Shown: one piece after another, positions 12,991-24,529 of the stretch
How positions within the stretch are numbered: the stretch's first letter is position 1
Layout of the letters: each line of letters starts with the position of its first letter
NCBI GenBank assembly: GCA_036365145.1
Contig: JAEOAD010000029.1
Location: forward strand, 25,475,001 to 25,539,000
Reading direction: 5' to 3'
Source of the DNA: Orientallactaga sibirica
Taxonomy: Eukaryota > Chordata > Mammalia > Rodentia > Dipodidae
Length of the DNA stretch: 64,000 bases
Notes under the pieces: generated by a model
The model's input: only the letters and a program-made list of their open reading frames with translations
Told to the model about the DNA's origin: nothing
The model's database searches: none
Made by a program: the position numbers and the translations under genes

Positions 12991-13339
12991 TATCCCGCTA
13001 CTCATGTTCATGCAACCAACCCTAATTTAACTCAGTGGGTAAGAAAAAAGCTTGTATGTAGAATAAGGATTAATTGGGAAAAAGAAGGAATTTAGGAAAG
13101 AGGGGAACCAGAGAAGACAATTAGAGAAAATAAGATCAAACTGCAGTTATAGAAATGTATGAAGTGTTAAAGATAAAAATTAAAGTCAATTGATTAAAAA
13201 TATATTTCCATGGTGACACCAGCATGATTTACTAATTGCTTAGCTTTGGAGATTAAATTAAAAAATGAAAGCTGTCAAAGGTGACTTCTAAGTTTCTGGA
13301 TTGAGCAGATGGAAGGATGGAGTAGTACTGAGGTAAGGA

Positions 13340-13354
13340 AGATAGATAGGTGAT

Positions 13355-13401
<47 letters not shown>

Positions 13402-13412
13402 GATAGATAGAT

Positions 13413-13456
<44 letters not shown>

Positions 13457-13497
13457 CATAGATACATAGATAGATACATAGATTGATAGAAGATAGA
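13340..13497. repeat. (GATA)n microsatellite array
   Basis: About 150 bases of GATA repeats with GATACATA and GATGATA interruptions. The array is bracketed by a 12-bp direct repeat (gagtagtactga) at 13320-13331 and 13498-13509. The Tyr/Leu/Ser/Ile open frames on the minus strand are repeat artefacts. Confidence 0.97.
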
Positions 13498-14235
13498 GAG
13501 TAGTACTGAAGTGAGAAGGTTGATTTGGTGTGGTAGAGATATCTGTGACTCAGATTTAGACAAATGAAACTTCTGGTGTTAGTTTCATTTATCTACATCT
13601 GAATGGATGCCAATAAAGCTGAAGACAAAAGTCTGAAATATAAGCTTAAAAATGATTATCTGAAGGATAGTTGTTAATGGTGTGGAGGTGGGTGAACTTA
13701 GAGAACCACCAAGTATAAAATAGAGAAAATTTCCACCAGGACAATGCACTTCAACTTTGTAGCACACCAATGTTCAGAGTGCAGAGGACTAAGAGTGATT
13801 AGCATAAGAGGTTGAAAAGAGCAGCCAGTTAAGCAAGAAAAGAGTCAGGATCCAATGGAAACATGTCCAGGGAGGACGAGGTGATCTGTTATGTCCAACG
13901 TACAAGCTAGATGACACAAGAGGAAGATGGGACCTTGACCACTAAGTGAAAAAAATGGGGCATATTATTGAATTTAACAAGAAAAATACTGCAAAAGCTG
14001 TTGAACCAATGGATATCAATTCTAGTAGTTTTGAATAGGTGCTGAAATAGTGTTAGAATAGCAAATGCACATTAAAGATGGAAGATTGTTATGATTACTA
14101 TTAATTTGCATAGTTCATATACAATATCAATGCCTATTTTGTGCAAAATTTCTTTGAATCATTAAGTTTCTTGTCAGGTGTAACAGGAGGTACATTATCT
14201 TTGCTCACTTTCTTTTGGTGAGTATAGTATTGTGG

Positions 14236-14572
14236 CATGAGTGGTTTATGCATGTGTGTGCAGATATATATACGCTATGTGAACACATAAAGAGGACAGG
14301 AGAGATGACCAGGTCTACTCCTGGACTGATTTTCCACCTCATTTCCTAAAGGCAAACTGTCTCACTGGAAATTTAGTTCACTTTTTTTTGTTTTGCTTGA
14401 TTGACTGACCCATGAACTACAACCTTCCTGCCTCCATCCCCATCAGCACTGAAGTAACAGGCATGTGCACCCACACCTAGTTTTTTAAATGGGTGCTGAA
14501 GATCAGAGTCAGGTCCTCATTCTTACATAGTAAGCACTCCTCCAATAAGCCATCTCTTCAGAACCTGTATTA
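14236..14572 (-). mobile_element. B4-type SINE, antisense, diverged
   Basis: Ends with 'gggtgctgaagatcagagtcaggtcctca...tagtaagcactcctccaataagccatctcttcag', the reverse complement of a tRNA-derived SINE head. It is preceded by 'actgaagtaacaggcatgtgcacccacacctag', the reverse complement of a B1-like core. This order is that of B4. The left boundary (tail) is approximate. Confidence 0.6.
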
Positions 14573-14854
14573 TCTTCTTTTCATAGGCAATGCTTGCCAG
14601 ATAATGGAAACTGATTCCTGTCATAGCAGAAATCTGGTACAGAATTAATTCATGGAAAAAAAATCAGTTATTTTCCCTCTCTGTGCAAGGAATCCAGGAT
14701 ACCTTTGCTTCTTCAATCTTTTAAATCCCAGTGGGTTTTTTTTTTTTTTAATGTAGCCAAATTCACTGTGTTATGTAATGTGATTCACAATGGTATTTTC
14801 ATTTCAGAACATTGGGGAATTTGACAAGCCCTAATAATCTTTTACTACCTATTT

Positions 14855-15150
14855 ATTATGGTTTGGATATACAGGTGGGCCTTAAAGGCTTATGTGTTTG
14901 AAAACTTAGTCCTTGTAGCACTATTGATGGAACTGGCAGAACCATTGGGAGATGTGGCCTAGATAGGTAAAATGGGTCTCCGGGCATAAGGTTTATAGCC
15001 CAGAGCTACTTCCTGCTTTGTCTTGGCTTTCTGCTTCCCAAAGGTTTGAACCAAATGATGCCACAAGCCTCCACCTCCATGAAGCACCAACAACCCAGTC
15101 TTTCCTGCTGTAATGGACCATATCCCCTGAAATAAAAATGAGCCAAAACC
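14855..15150 (+). mobile_element. MaLR LTR (ORR1-like), sense, truncated
   Basis: Starts 'attatggtttggatatacaggtgggcc..aaaggcttatgtg', continues 'gggagatgtggcctag', 'taaggtttatagcc', 'acttcctgctttg', and ends 'cccctgaaataaaaatgagccaaaacc'. This is the layout of ORR1/MaLR LTRs, with a polyadenylation-like aataaa near the end. The terminal tens of bases are missing. Confidence 0.75.
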
Positions 15151-15214
15151 TTCCAATTTTAAAGGGTAGATATTTATGCTCCGACTCCTTAAAGACAGAA
15201 CATATAGGAAAAGA

Positions 15215-15560
15215 GGAGATATATATCGGTAATTACATTACTTATGTTGCAAGCATGAGGAACTGAGTTTGTTCCTTCGATCCTATATAAAATGATCCAT
15301 GTGTGGTAGCACATATTTGTGATTCCAGTCCTGGGAAGGAAAGACAGGCTCGCCAGTCTAGCTTAATCTGTTAGTCCTAGGCCAATGAGAGCAGCTGTTC
15401 AAAAAAAAAAGCAACAAAACTTCCATAGCACCTGAGAAACAATATCCAAGGTTGTCCTTTGTCCTCCACCAATATGTACATGCATGCATATGTACCTGGG
15501 CACATACCTGTGTAGCTGCATAAACATAAACACACATATGCCCATACATAAATAAAAATT
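15215..15560 (+). mobile_element. B4 SINE, sense, near full length
   Basis: Order of parts: decayed ID-like head (about 15215-15290), B1-like centre ('gtgtggtagcacatatttgtgattccagtcctgggaagg'), the B4-specific 'ggctcgccagtctagc' and 'cctaggccaatgagagcagc', then an A-rich run. It ends with 'acctgagaaacaatatccaaggttgtcctttgtcctcc' and a TGCATG/CA-rich tail. Confidence 0.8.
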
Positions 15561-15744
15561 ACAGTATTTAGAACATATTTAATATTATATATATATATAT
15601 GATATGTCTCTATAATTTATTAATTTTCTTGGGTATAAACACATTTTTATTCATGAGAATGGACTATGAGATATGTAATTTTATTCTTTAAGTTTTAATA
15701 CAGTGCTTATTAATTTATGTTGCTCAGTTTTTTATTTTTATTCT

Positions 15745-15896
15745 TATTCTTTGGTTTTTCAAGGTGGGATATCACTCTATTGCAGGCTGACCTGGAATTC
15801 ACTATGTAGTCTGAGGGTGGCCTCAAACTTGTGATACTCCTTCTACCTCTGCCTCTGGAGTGCTGGGATTAGAGGTGTGTGCCACCATGCCTGGCT
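15745..15896 (-). mobile_element. B1 SINE, antisense
   Basis: Reverse complement of a B1: 'tttggtttttcaaggtgggatatcac', 'aggctgacctggaattcactatgtag', 'gagtgctgggattagaggtgtgtgccaccatgcctggc'. Moderate divergence. Confidence 0.9.
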
Positions 15897-16589
15897 TCAA
15901 TACTTTGGCCATTGGGAGTTTCTCCATTTGGCTCCTCTATTCCTTAGCCTTCCATCAGTGTGTCTCCTGAAGTTTTGTTTTACACATTCTCATGTTTTGA
16001 GGTCTGTCCTATTCTCTTGTGCAATATGTTCTAAGACAATCATGTATATTTCCTTTACATCCTTAAAATTTACTGTGCTTATTAATAAATATCATTGATT
16101 GTTTTGATTGGAAATGATATTAGAAACAGAGGTGAATGTATTTCTTAATGATTATCAATTTTGTGCCTTCAGTTGACACAGCCAAGAAATACATATATGT
16201 ATATATCCTCAGGTATATAAATAATCATGTGTCTAAATGTGAATAGCCATGTGGCAGTTAATCTCTATTTCCAACCTTATTTGATCAAGAATCAAGTAAG
16301 AGCATGCCTCTTGGGCAGGTCTGGAGGGGGTATTTTCAATTATGATTAACTGAAGGGCAAATACATTCTCCCAGAGGGGGTGGCCCTTTTGGTTGCAGCC
16401 CATATGCAATGAGGTTCCAAGAAATAAAACTGGTGCTTTTCCTTGCCTTCTTTCACTTCTTGCTAATAAGATTACCCTCTTGCTAACATCCTTTGCTGAC
16501 ATCAAAGAACTAAGTTCTTTGTCCCTTCAATGTGGTCTGAAGACCAGGAGCTCTTCAGGATCCTCCAACCCTTAAGCAACAGATTGGGA

Positions 16590-17030
16590 CTTGTAGCAGA
16601 TAGCTTCATGTTCGCTGAGATGAACTTCCAGATCAGGCACAGTTATGGAGGAAGGGATATTATTTATTGGAGCTTAAAGATCCAGGGGAAGTTCCATAAT
16701 GGCAGAAGAAGCTGGCCTGCCTTCACAGGGCCAAGCAAGAGAGAAAAACCAACCAGCCACACAGCACACAGAGCAAAACTACAGCCAAAAGAGTCACACA
16801 GCACACTTCAGGAACTCCTATTAGGCACACTTTGCATATCTTTACAATGGAATCTCAAACCCACCATCACACCTTAATGCCCAGTGACATTGCCTCTAGC
16901 AAGGTGGCTGAGGATGCAAACTATACACTAATAAAACACTGAATATATTGGGGGCCAGAGGATGCAAACTATAAACTAATAAAACACTGAATATATTGGG
17001 GGCCATATATCCAAACTACCACAGGACTAC
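16590..17030 (-). mobile_element. Probable MaLR-type LTR, antisense, with 48-bp internal duplication
   Basis: Text such as 'ttatttattggagcttaaagatccaggggaagttccataatggcag' and 'tccaaactaccaca' resembles antisense MaLR LTRs. Within it a 48-bp unit (16910-16957) is repeated directly at 16958-17005 with a single visible mismatch near its middle. Exact family and ends are uncertain. Confidence 0.45.
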
Positions 17031-17230
17031 TAAGGCATCAAGCCTTATGGTCTGAGCCTCTACTGGGTTCTCAGCCTCCCCATTATGGAGACAGCCATGC
17101 TTGGACTGCCCAGCCTGCTTGCATGATATAAACAATCTAATAATCCCCCTATGTGAATATAAAGAGACAGATGGATAGATAGATGATAGATAGATGATAT
17201 ATAAATATATAGATGGATGGATAGATAGAT

Positions 17231-17284
<54 letters not shown>

Positions 17285-17330
17285 GAATCTATCTCTGTTC
17301 CTCTAGAGAAGCTAATACAGGATGTGCCTA
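17031..17330 (+). mobile_element. Old LTR-like repeat carrying a (GATA)n array
   Basis: The text 'gggttctcagcctccccattatgg...gatataaacaatctaataatcccc' leads into GATA repeats, then 'gaatctatctctgttcctctagagaagctaatacagg'. This is a recurrent mammalian repeat type in which the microsatellite is internal. Name not certain. A related sequence in antisense hosts the MaLR provirus at 32.2 kb. Confidence 0.45.
17166..17285. repeat. (GATA)n microsatellite array
   Basis: Interrupted GATA/GATG repeats, then about 15 uninterrupted GATA units ending near 17283. Confidence 0.97.
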
Positions 17331-17339
17331 TATTAAATG

Positions 17340-19060
17340 AAACATAAGTTAATACTAACAATTCCCAAAGCTGATTCACTGCCTGCTAGCCTCTGTTATC
17401 TGTGTCATCACAGTGAGAACTCTGGTGTCATTTGCTGAGATATTGTATCTCCATGCCCATATATAGCAATATGTGAGCTGTTAACCCACATTCTTATGGA
17501 AAATAACTTTATCAACTAGTACCCCATACTTATGTGTGGTTCCTCTTACCTTTTATAGAGTCCACTCACAACCAAGGTTACATGTAAACAATATCTCTAT
17601 ACACTGTTGGGATCACTTTTACTACTGATATACATTGATTTCTTTCTCTTAACATTTGCAAACATTACAAATTTACTAATTTTTTCTGTGTCTCAGTGTG
17701 TGTTCTATTGCTAATCTTTATCTTGAGTCAAATTGATGTGTTAATAGTCAAAAGGAAAATTTTGTGTAGTCTTACCCTTCAGACATTTTTAAAAAGAAAA
17801 AAAAAAATTAACCATTTTCCTTTTCTTCAGAATTCTCTTATTAGAACTCTGTCCTGAATATCTGAGGGCACTCTGTTCTCAAAGGCATGATTTGGCATGG
17901 GTTGGAGCTGACTATTCAAAGGGATTAGATTCTCTGTGGTTCTTACAACCACACAATGTACAAATACCCCCTTCCTCAGCATTCTTGTGCATGCAGTTTA
18001 GGCAGAAAGTTTGTCCTGGGAAGAAGTGTGTTTATAATATTGTTGTCTTCACTGTCTCACTCTCAATTATTGACATTGTAGGAATATTTATTAGACATAT
18101 GAAATTGTACATTTTAAACCCTATATAGATTCTTCACATTTGTGGCCTGATATTATAGAAGTTATAACCTATAAATGGCATAGGGCTATAAAAAATAGAG
18201 AGGAAAGCATTAAGCTTAGTAATTGCTAAGCATATGGGCACATATAATGTAGATAATATGGTATAAAAGTTTAACTAAAAATAAAAAGACTCATCGTGTC
18301 ATTTTGATAATGAGGACTTTTGGGATATATTGTTGACCAGAAAGACATTGTGGTCAAGATTCAGACAGACCAAATGGAGAATTTCAGTAATACTATAGGA
18401 AAAGAAAGTCCTTATACACATGGAAGTTATAAAGATTTAATTTCATATTCAACAATAAGTAAAATTACATACTATAGTGACTAGCATACCCCAAGCAGTC
18501 AACTGATGTTAGATTTTGTTATTTTTACACTCTCTGTCTTCCACATAAAGTATCTCACTTATTTTCCTTCTTTCTGGAATTATTTATGGTATCAATACAT
18601 CCTCTATTAATTTCTTTATTAGCTTATATATCCCACCTTTATTTTTTCTTTCTTTTTATATTACTCCTTTCTTTCTTCCTCTTCTTATTTGCTCTCTTCT
18701 GACTTACCATCTCAAATTATTTGCTTTCATTTGAAAGATACTCAAAGATAATGAAAATACTTAAATCAATGCATGATGTTTTTTAAAGTATGCACATGTG
18801 AATACAGAGAATAGTTCTTATATATCACCTTGTAGTAGGGGTAGGATAGAAGTCCTAATCTAAATCAGAGACATTCTAGAGATCTGTAAGGCTGAAGCAC
18901 ACTGTGGGTCTCCAATGTGCTTGCAAGGCACCCTCTGCTACAGCATACCTGTTTGAGGACAGAGGCACTCATGGCAAGATTCCAGAGGCAAGACCCACAT
19001 AATTGCTATTACTTGGAGATCTAGTCTTTTCAAGGACATTCTAGCTTTAAACCCCAAGTA
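17340..19060. other. AT-rich intergenic sequence
   Basis: No gene or repeat family recognised with confidence. Confidence 0.5.
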
Positions 19061-19062
19061 TT

Positions 19063-19270
19063 GTGCTGGAGAGATTGCGTAGTGGTTAAGGCACATGCCT
19101 GCAAAGCCTAAGGACCCTGGTTCAATTCTCCAAGTCCCACATAAGCCAGATGCACAAGGGGGCACATGCATCTACAGTTCATTTGCAGTGGCTAGAGGCC
19201 CTGGAGCACCCATTCTCACTATCCCTCTCTCTTTCCCTTTATCTGTCTCTAATAAATAATTTTTTTAAAG
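19063..19270 (+). mobile_element. DIP SINE (short form), sense
   Basis: The copy runs 'gtgctggagagattgcgtagtggttaaggcac', 'ggttcaattctccaagtcccacataagccagatgcacaagggggcacatgcatct', 'ttgcagtggctagaggccctgg', CT-rich stretch, then 'aataaataattttttt'. The segment gcacaagggggcac matches 12 of 14 CTCF core positions. Confidence 0.9.
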
Positions 19271-19275
19271 TATCT

Positions 19276-19925
19276 ACTAGTTAAAGTCTCTAAGATATCA
19301 AGCAAAGTTAGCCAAGGTATCAATTGGCAGTATTTTAATAGTTTCAAGTTGAATCCCACTATAATCTTCCACATTAGTTTTCTATGCTAAAATTAAATTT
19401 ATCAAAGCTTAAAAGAATGTATTTTTCTGCAAACCAATAAAACATATGTAATTTAACTTAAGGAGATTTTCTTTATCAGAATCAGATCATACACAATTGA
19501 AGAAACCATAATTTATAATCAATATATGTGAGTAAATATTGTGGACAAAGAAAACAAGTATTTTAGTGTTCTTTTCCTGTGCAATTCACTGTTGTCATAT
19601 TTAATCTTACTATACACTTAAAATATGTTCATTACATATTCCAGAAAAGGTTTAATCAAACAATATAAATATGTTTAATAAAAACTATACATGCTCAGAT
19701 ATGACATATATCCTGTTTAACAAATTATCTTTTCATTCTATGAAATAGAGTTTTATGTTTTTTTCTCTCATTCTCTTTAGAATTGATCTCCATTTCTGTT
19801 ATCAGTTTTCTCTTATCAATAGTTAAAGTTCTAATAGTACTCATTTGATAATTTGTACAGAACTATGTCTTGTTAAATAAATATTAGAGTTTTCATTATT
19901 GTTTCTACCTTACTTTAAAATTTCT
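19276..19925. other. AT-rich intergenic sequence
   Basis: Nothing recognised. Confidence 0.5.
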
Positions 19926-19931
19926 ATCAAC

Positions 19932-20150
19932 TGGGCTAGAGAGATAGATTAATGGTTATAGCACTTGTCTGCAAAGCCTAAGATCTGGGTTCAATGCCCA
20001 AGTATCCAGAAAAGCCAGATACATCAAATGGCCCATGCATCTGGAGTTTGTTTGTAGCAGTAAGAGGCCCTGTCATGTTCATTCTCTTTCTGTCTCTCTC
20101 TCTCTCTTTCTATCTCTCTCTCTCTCTCTCTTTCTCTTTGCTTGCAAATA
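19932..20150 (+). mobile_element. DIP SINE (short form), sense, diverged
   Basis: Head 'tgggctagagagatagattaatggttatagcacttgtc', middle 'aaagccagatacatcaaatggcccatgcatctggagtttg', CT microsatellite at about 20090-20135 and an A-rich end. Confidence 0.85.
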
Positions 20151-20317
20151 AGTAAACATGTGCTTATTTAGGTAATGAACACAGGAATAAGAAAATCTTT
20201 GCCATCAAATTATCATCTATCTATTGAACTTATTATCATCTACCATCTATGTATTTATCTACCATTATCTATCTAGTATTCTCTACCTATCATCTGTCTA
20301 GTTGTTTAGGTATTTTT

Positions 20318-20503
20318 ATTAATTATATGAAAGAGGGTGGGAGAAGAATATGGGTTCACCAGGACCTCTTGCCACTGCAAACAAACTTCAGATGCACGGG
20401 CCACCTTGCATATCTGGCTTTACATGTCTACTGGAGAACTAAACCTGGGCTGACAAGATTTTCAAACAAATGCCTTTAACACACTGAGCCACCTCCTCAG
20501 CCC
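20318..20503 (-). mobile_element. DIP SINE, antisense, diverged
   Basis: Reverse complement of a DIP: 'ttgccactgcaaacaaacttcagatgcacgggccaccttgcatatctgg', 'gagaactaaacctggg', 'cactgagccacctcctcagcccc'. The 76-codon open frame over it is not a gene. Confidence 0.85.
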
Positions 20504-21105
20504 CAATCTATCTAAACACATCAAATTTAAGCCATCTCAATTTTGACATCTTTTGGCAAGTCAAGAAAAGGAAGAAAAAAAGACTGAACTGAGATTTTCA
20601 AATGTTTAGATCTCTTAATTAGAAAAGCAACTCAATGAATAATTAACCTGGAAGAATGACTCAATAACAATTATGAGAGATTACGTATGTTTGTGATGAT
20701 GAAAGAGCTAGCCATGAGATCCTCCTGTCATTCTTACTAACATGAGAGTTATTATTGTGTTTACAATCATTCTACATCTGTCTCTAAAACATTTAATCAA
20801 ATTTCTGCAGAAAATAACAGGTTTTCATTACTATCTCACTTTTCAACTAAATATATTAATCTTCTATTTAGTTTTACAATTTTTTTCAAATGCTATTATC
20901 TTCAAATACATGAAAAATGAGAAAAGTAAATGCAGAATATCTTATTTATAAGATCTTGAATTCCACATAGTTTTGTTTTTAATCCTACTTTTTGAATTTG
21001 TAACCATAAGCTAGTATTTTATTTTTTGAAAATTATGTAGTTTTAAAGCACTATTTCATTTTTGTTGGTAAAATAAACAAAACTTTTAATATTATGCATT
21101 TCTTT
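20504..21105. other. AT-rich intergenic sequence
   Basis: Nothing recognised apart from AT-rich low complexity; a short ATT repeat follows at about 21116-21135. Confidence 0.5.
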
Positions 21106-21179
21106 GTGAATTCCTTTTATTATTATTATTATTAAACATATTTTGTAGGATGTATAATGTGTTGGTAACCTCTTTTCCC

Positions 21180-21440
21180 TTGTATCTTCCCCCTTTCCAC
21201 TGAGGACCCTCTTCAGTGGGATTGCAGGTATTTCCTATGAGATTTTGGTTTATGTCTTGTGGGAGACGTCGTCAGTTATTGGTGCGGGCAGGAAATGCCG
21301 CTGGGTATGATGTCTCAACCTGTGGCCCTTACAATCTTTCCATCCCCTCTTCTGCAAACTCCCCTGGGTCATGGTGGAAAATGAAGATGACAACATTCCT
21401 CTTGTTTTCTGAGAAATCCCAATGAAATGGGTAGTGCAGA
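21180..21440. mobile_element. Possible L1 3'UTR fragment (strand unsure)
   Basis: The text 'cttcagtgggattgcaggtatttcc' and 'caacctgtggcccttacaatctttccatcccctcttctgcaaa' resembles segments found in rodent L1 3' regions. Recognition is by eye only. Flanking 21441-21800 may be part of the same repeat. Confidence 0.3.
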
Positions 21441-21799
21441 CAGATAAGTATTACAATAGAATGTGATGAAGACATAATGGCTGTTCCCATTTTTTGGTGG
21501 CAACATGAAAGGTGGGCTAGCTTCAAGATGGTTGGAAGACCAAGTTGCAAATCCTTAACTTGTTGTTTCAGCTGCTTTATGATTCAGCTCCTACCTGTGT
21601 TACAGACTGAGATTAAATCTATTTCAGTGATAAGCTCTTAGGAGCTTCAGTATCTCTGCTTTGGTGAGTGTTAAGTATACTCTGGATTTATCTCCTTTAC
21701 CCTAGTCCTGATTCTCAGGTTCAGCATGGAAGCAGCACTTTTGCTCATCTCCCTAATTCCTCTGTGGTTTCAGCTGTGACCTTGCTGAAGTGTGAGGGG

Positions 21800-22350
21800 T
21801 AGCTTATCTCCTAGGGTCTCACTACCTTCTGAAAAAGAAGAATATATTCTCCAAATGAAGAGTGAAGTCAATATAGTTTAAATGGGATAAGCATTATTAA
21901 TTTAGATAGATTTTGATGCATGCAACTCCTCTTTTAGCCAAAGACTAGTGAGAGCTTAACACTGGAGAGCATAATCTTTGTCTCCATAGCATTCTGATAT
22001 GGTTCCCAATTTCAGATATGGATTTCTTTATACTGAGCAGATCCGTTAGCCAATCAAAAAGCTATTGATTACCCACCAAAACTATGTGCCACTGTTGCAC
22101 AGGTGTGTACAACCTGTCAAGAGTGTTTGCTTCTGAGTAGCTTAGACTGGTTGTTCAGACCATGGTTGGCAACTTTCCTCCAGTAGCTCATGTAGCACTT
22201 TCCATCAATATACGGGCTGTCTGGAAACTGGTTTTCTTCATTTTTAATCACTAAAAAGACTCAATGTAAGAGTATGACATATCACTTTTTTCTCAGTAGA
22301 AAAATACAAGTAAAATGATTCATATGATGGGTCACTTACTCATATCTTAT
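21800..22350. other. Intergenic sequence, nothing recognised
   Basis: No gene or repeat assigned. Confidence 0.45.
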
Positions 22351-22358
22351 CCTCCTTC

Positions 22359-22362
22359 TTTC

Positions 22363-22406
<44 letters not shown>
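22359..22406. repeat. (CT)n microsatellite
   Basis: About 48 bases of CT repeat followed by a 10-T run. Confidence 0.95.
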
Positions 22407-22411
<5 letters not shown>

Positions 22412-22659
22412 TTTTTTTTGCTCTCTTTTATTACCAGCATATCCCTGCAATCTTGTGCCACACCTCTCTTTACTATAACCAGAAGCAAAGTAGACAACAG
22501 TTTTTGGTCACCCAAGAAGAATGAGGAACATTATTCAATAATCATAATGGTTAAAATTTCTGATCAGTACCACTTAAAATGATATTTTGATGATTTTTCC
22601 ATGCTGTTAATATTTTTATTGTCAATATCAACCATATTTATAATTAAGAGATGTCTTGG

Positions 22660-22795
22660 GACCCTGCCTTGGTGGCACATGACTCTAGTACCAGCATGGG
22701 TGGGTGGAGGCAGGAGGATCAGGATTTCAAGGCCTAGGCTACATAGTGAATCTAGAGGCAGTTTGGACTCCATAAGACCTTATCTCTTAACATAG
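22660..22795 (+). mobile_element. B1-like SINE, old, sense
   Basis: The text 'ccttggtggcacatgactctagtaccagcatggg..ggaggcaggaggatcaggatttcaaggcctaggctacatagtgaa' follows the B1 order but with many changes. An old proto-B1 or B4 centre is possible. Confidence 0.6.
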
Positions 22796-22829
22796 ATATG
22801 GGTGAATAAAACAGTTATTGTTATAGTTA

Positions 22830-23165
22830 TATTTTCTTCTTATTGCTGGGAAAATCACCTAACCAAAAGCAGGAGATGGGAGGAAAGTTTTTATGTTGGT
22901 TTGGAGTCTCATTGGGAAGCTTCCTGATGACAGGAGAAAACATTGCATGGCATGAGCAGAGGCTGGTCATCACCTCTGCCACAACAGGTATAAAATAGCA
23001 GCAGGGGAATAAGCCAAACTCTGGCCAGGGGGAGCTGGCTATAATATCACTAAGCCTGCCTCTAGTAACAGTCTTTCTCCAGCAAGGCCCCACTTTCAAA
23101 ACTGCCACAACCTAGAGCATTCAGAACACATGAGTGTATGGAAGACATCTGATTCACACCACCAC
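22830..23165 (-). mobile_element. MaLR LTR (ORR1-like), antisense
   Basis: Antisense ORR1-like order: 'attgctgggaaaatcacc', 'gcagaggctggtcatcacctctgc', 'gagctggctataatatcactaagcctgcc', 'ctccagcaaggccccactttcaaaactgccacaacct', 'gaacacatgagtgtatgg', 'gattcacaccaccaca'. It resembles the copy at 30.9 kb. Confidence 0.75.
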
Positions 23166-23494
23166 AATTATTATCTGGTCATCTAAACTGAAGCATGTGG
23201 CATCCTTAGGAAGCCTGATGGATATATAATGAACCATACCTCCATTAACATATTTATATAGCATATCAACTAATTAACATTCATTATTTTACCAAAATCT
23301 TTCCATGAATTCATAATTTATAGTTCATAGTAAATGGAAAGATGATAGTGGGCTCCTGACAACCCCAATCCATTGTCCTATGTAAAATACCATGTCCATG
23401 AATGAGATTTCTCTTCCTTAATGTCATGCTTCTGATGTTTTCGTGGTTTTCTTTTCCCTTGTGCTTGTTTCCCAGTCTTTGCTTCTCCACCATT

Positions 23495-24035
23495 AACTAG
23501 TTTAAATAGTTATCACAGGTTCTCATTAATCTTGGTTTTCGTCTTGATGGGATTTAGAATCACTATGGAAAACAAGCCTTTGGGCATGTAAGTAAGGAAA
23601 TTTCTAGAATTTTTAAAATTTATTTATTTGAGGGGGGTAGAAAGAGAGGGAAAGGCAGATATGTAGAAAGAATGGGCAAGTTAGAGCCTTCAGTCAAAGC
23701 AACAAACCCCAGGTTCATGTGCCATCTTATGTATCTGCCTTACATGGGTCCTGGAGAATTAAACCTGGGTCCTTTGCTTTACAAGAAATTTCCTTAAACA
23801 CTAAGCCATCTTTCCCTCCTTAGAATTTGTTTAATGTCATGGAAGGTCCATTCTTCATGGGCAGTGCTATTCCATGAGCTGGGGTCCTAGGACGAATAAA
23901 AAGAGCAGCATTCACCTCTCTTCACTTCCTGTCTGTAGAACTGATGTGACCAGTTGCTTCATTCTCCTGCCACCATGCCTTCTCTACTATGATGGACTAT
24001 AATCTCAAACTGTGAGCCAAAATAAATCCTTAGCT
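23495..24035 (+). mobile_element. Old LTR-like repeat split by a DIP
   Basis: Left part 'ttggttttcgtcttgatgggatttagaatcactatgg' and right part 'ccatgagctggggtcctaggac', 'ttcctgtctgtagaactgatgtgaccag', 'aactgtgagccaaaataaatcc' belong to one repeat interrupted by the antisense DIP at 23612-23822. The same family seems to occur at 36.5 kb. It ends with an aataaa signal typical of LTRs. Family name not certain. Confidence 0.5.
23612..23822 (-). mobile_element. DIP SINE, antisense
   Basis: Tail 'tttttaaaatttatttatttgagggggg' and GA-rich stretch, then 'caacaaaccccaggttcatgtgccatcttatgtatctg', 'ggagaattaaacctgggtcctttgctttac' and 'cactaagccatctttccctcc'. It is inserted in the older LTR-like repeat. 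Confidence 0.85.
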
Positions 24036-24240
24036 CTTTTTTTATTTTTTTAATTTATTTTTATGAGCGACAGAGAGAGAATTGGTTCAATTCCCCAGGA
24101 CCCACATAAGCCAGATGCACAAGGGGCGCATGCATCTGGAGTTTGTTTGCAGTGGCTGGAGGCCCTGGAGTATCCATTCTTTCTCATTATCTTCCTCTTC
24201 CTCTTTCTCTCTACCAAATAAATAAATAAAAGATTTTAAA
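24036..24240 (+). mobile_element. Chimeric DIP: antisense tail joined to sense body
   Basis: Bases about 24036-24083 are the reverse complement of a DIP 3' end (T-rich, then 'gagcgacagagagagaatt'). They pass without a gap into sense DIP starting mid-element ('ggttcaattccccaggaccc') that runs to a normal sense tail ('aaataaataaataaaag'). The head of the sense part is missing. A head-on fusion of two DIP fragments, or a rearranged reverse transcript, would give this. Confidence 0.7.
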
Positions 24241-24261
24241 ACCTTTTAAAAGTCATAACTA

Positions 24262-24459
24262 GGGCTGGAGAAATGGCTTAGTGGTTAAGGCACTTCCCTG
24301 CAAAGCTAAAGGACCAAGGTTTGATTCCCCAGGACCCATGTAAGCCAGATGCACAAGGTGGCACATGTGTCTGGAGTTTATTTACAATGGCTGGAGGCCC
24401 TGCATGCTCATTTTCTCTCTCTCCCTCTCTCTCTCAAATAAATATATATATATTTTAAT
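24262..24459 (+). mobile_element. DIP SINE (short form), sense, with perfect 18-bp TSD
   Basis: Head 'gggctggagaaatggcttagtggttaaggcac' overlaps the duplication edge; the middle is 'gtaagccagatgcacaaggtggcacatgtgtctggag', then CT-rich stretch and tail. An 18-bp target duplication (ttttaaaagtcataacta) is perfect at 24244-24261 and 24460-24477. Confidence 0.92.
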
Positions 24460-24529
24460 TTTTAAAAGTCATAACTAAATTATGTTTAGTAGCCAGAAGA
24501 AATTCCAATGAAAATGACCAGGAAGTATA

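Noticed and set aside
13253..13563. Tyr/Leu/Ser/Ile repeat proteins
   Set aside because: Translations of the GATA microsatellite.
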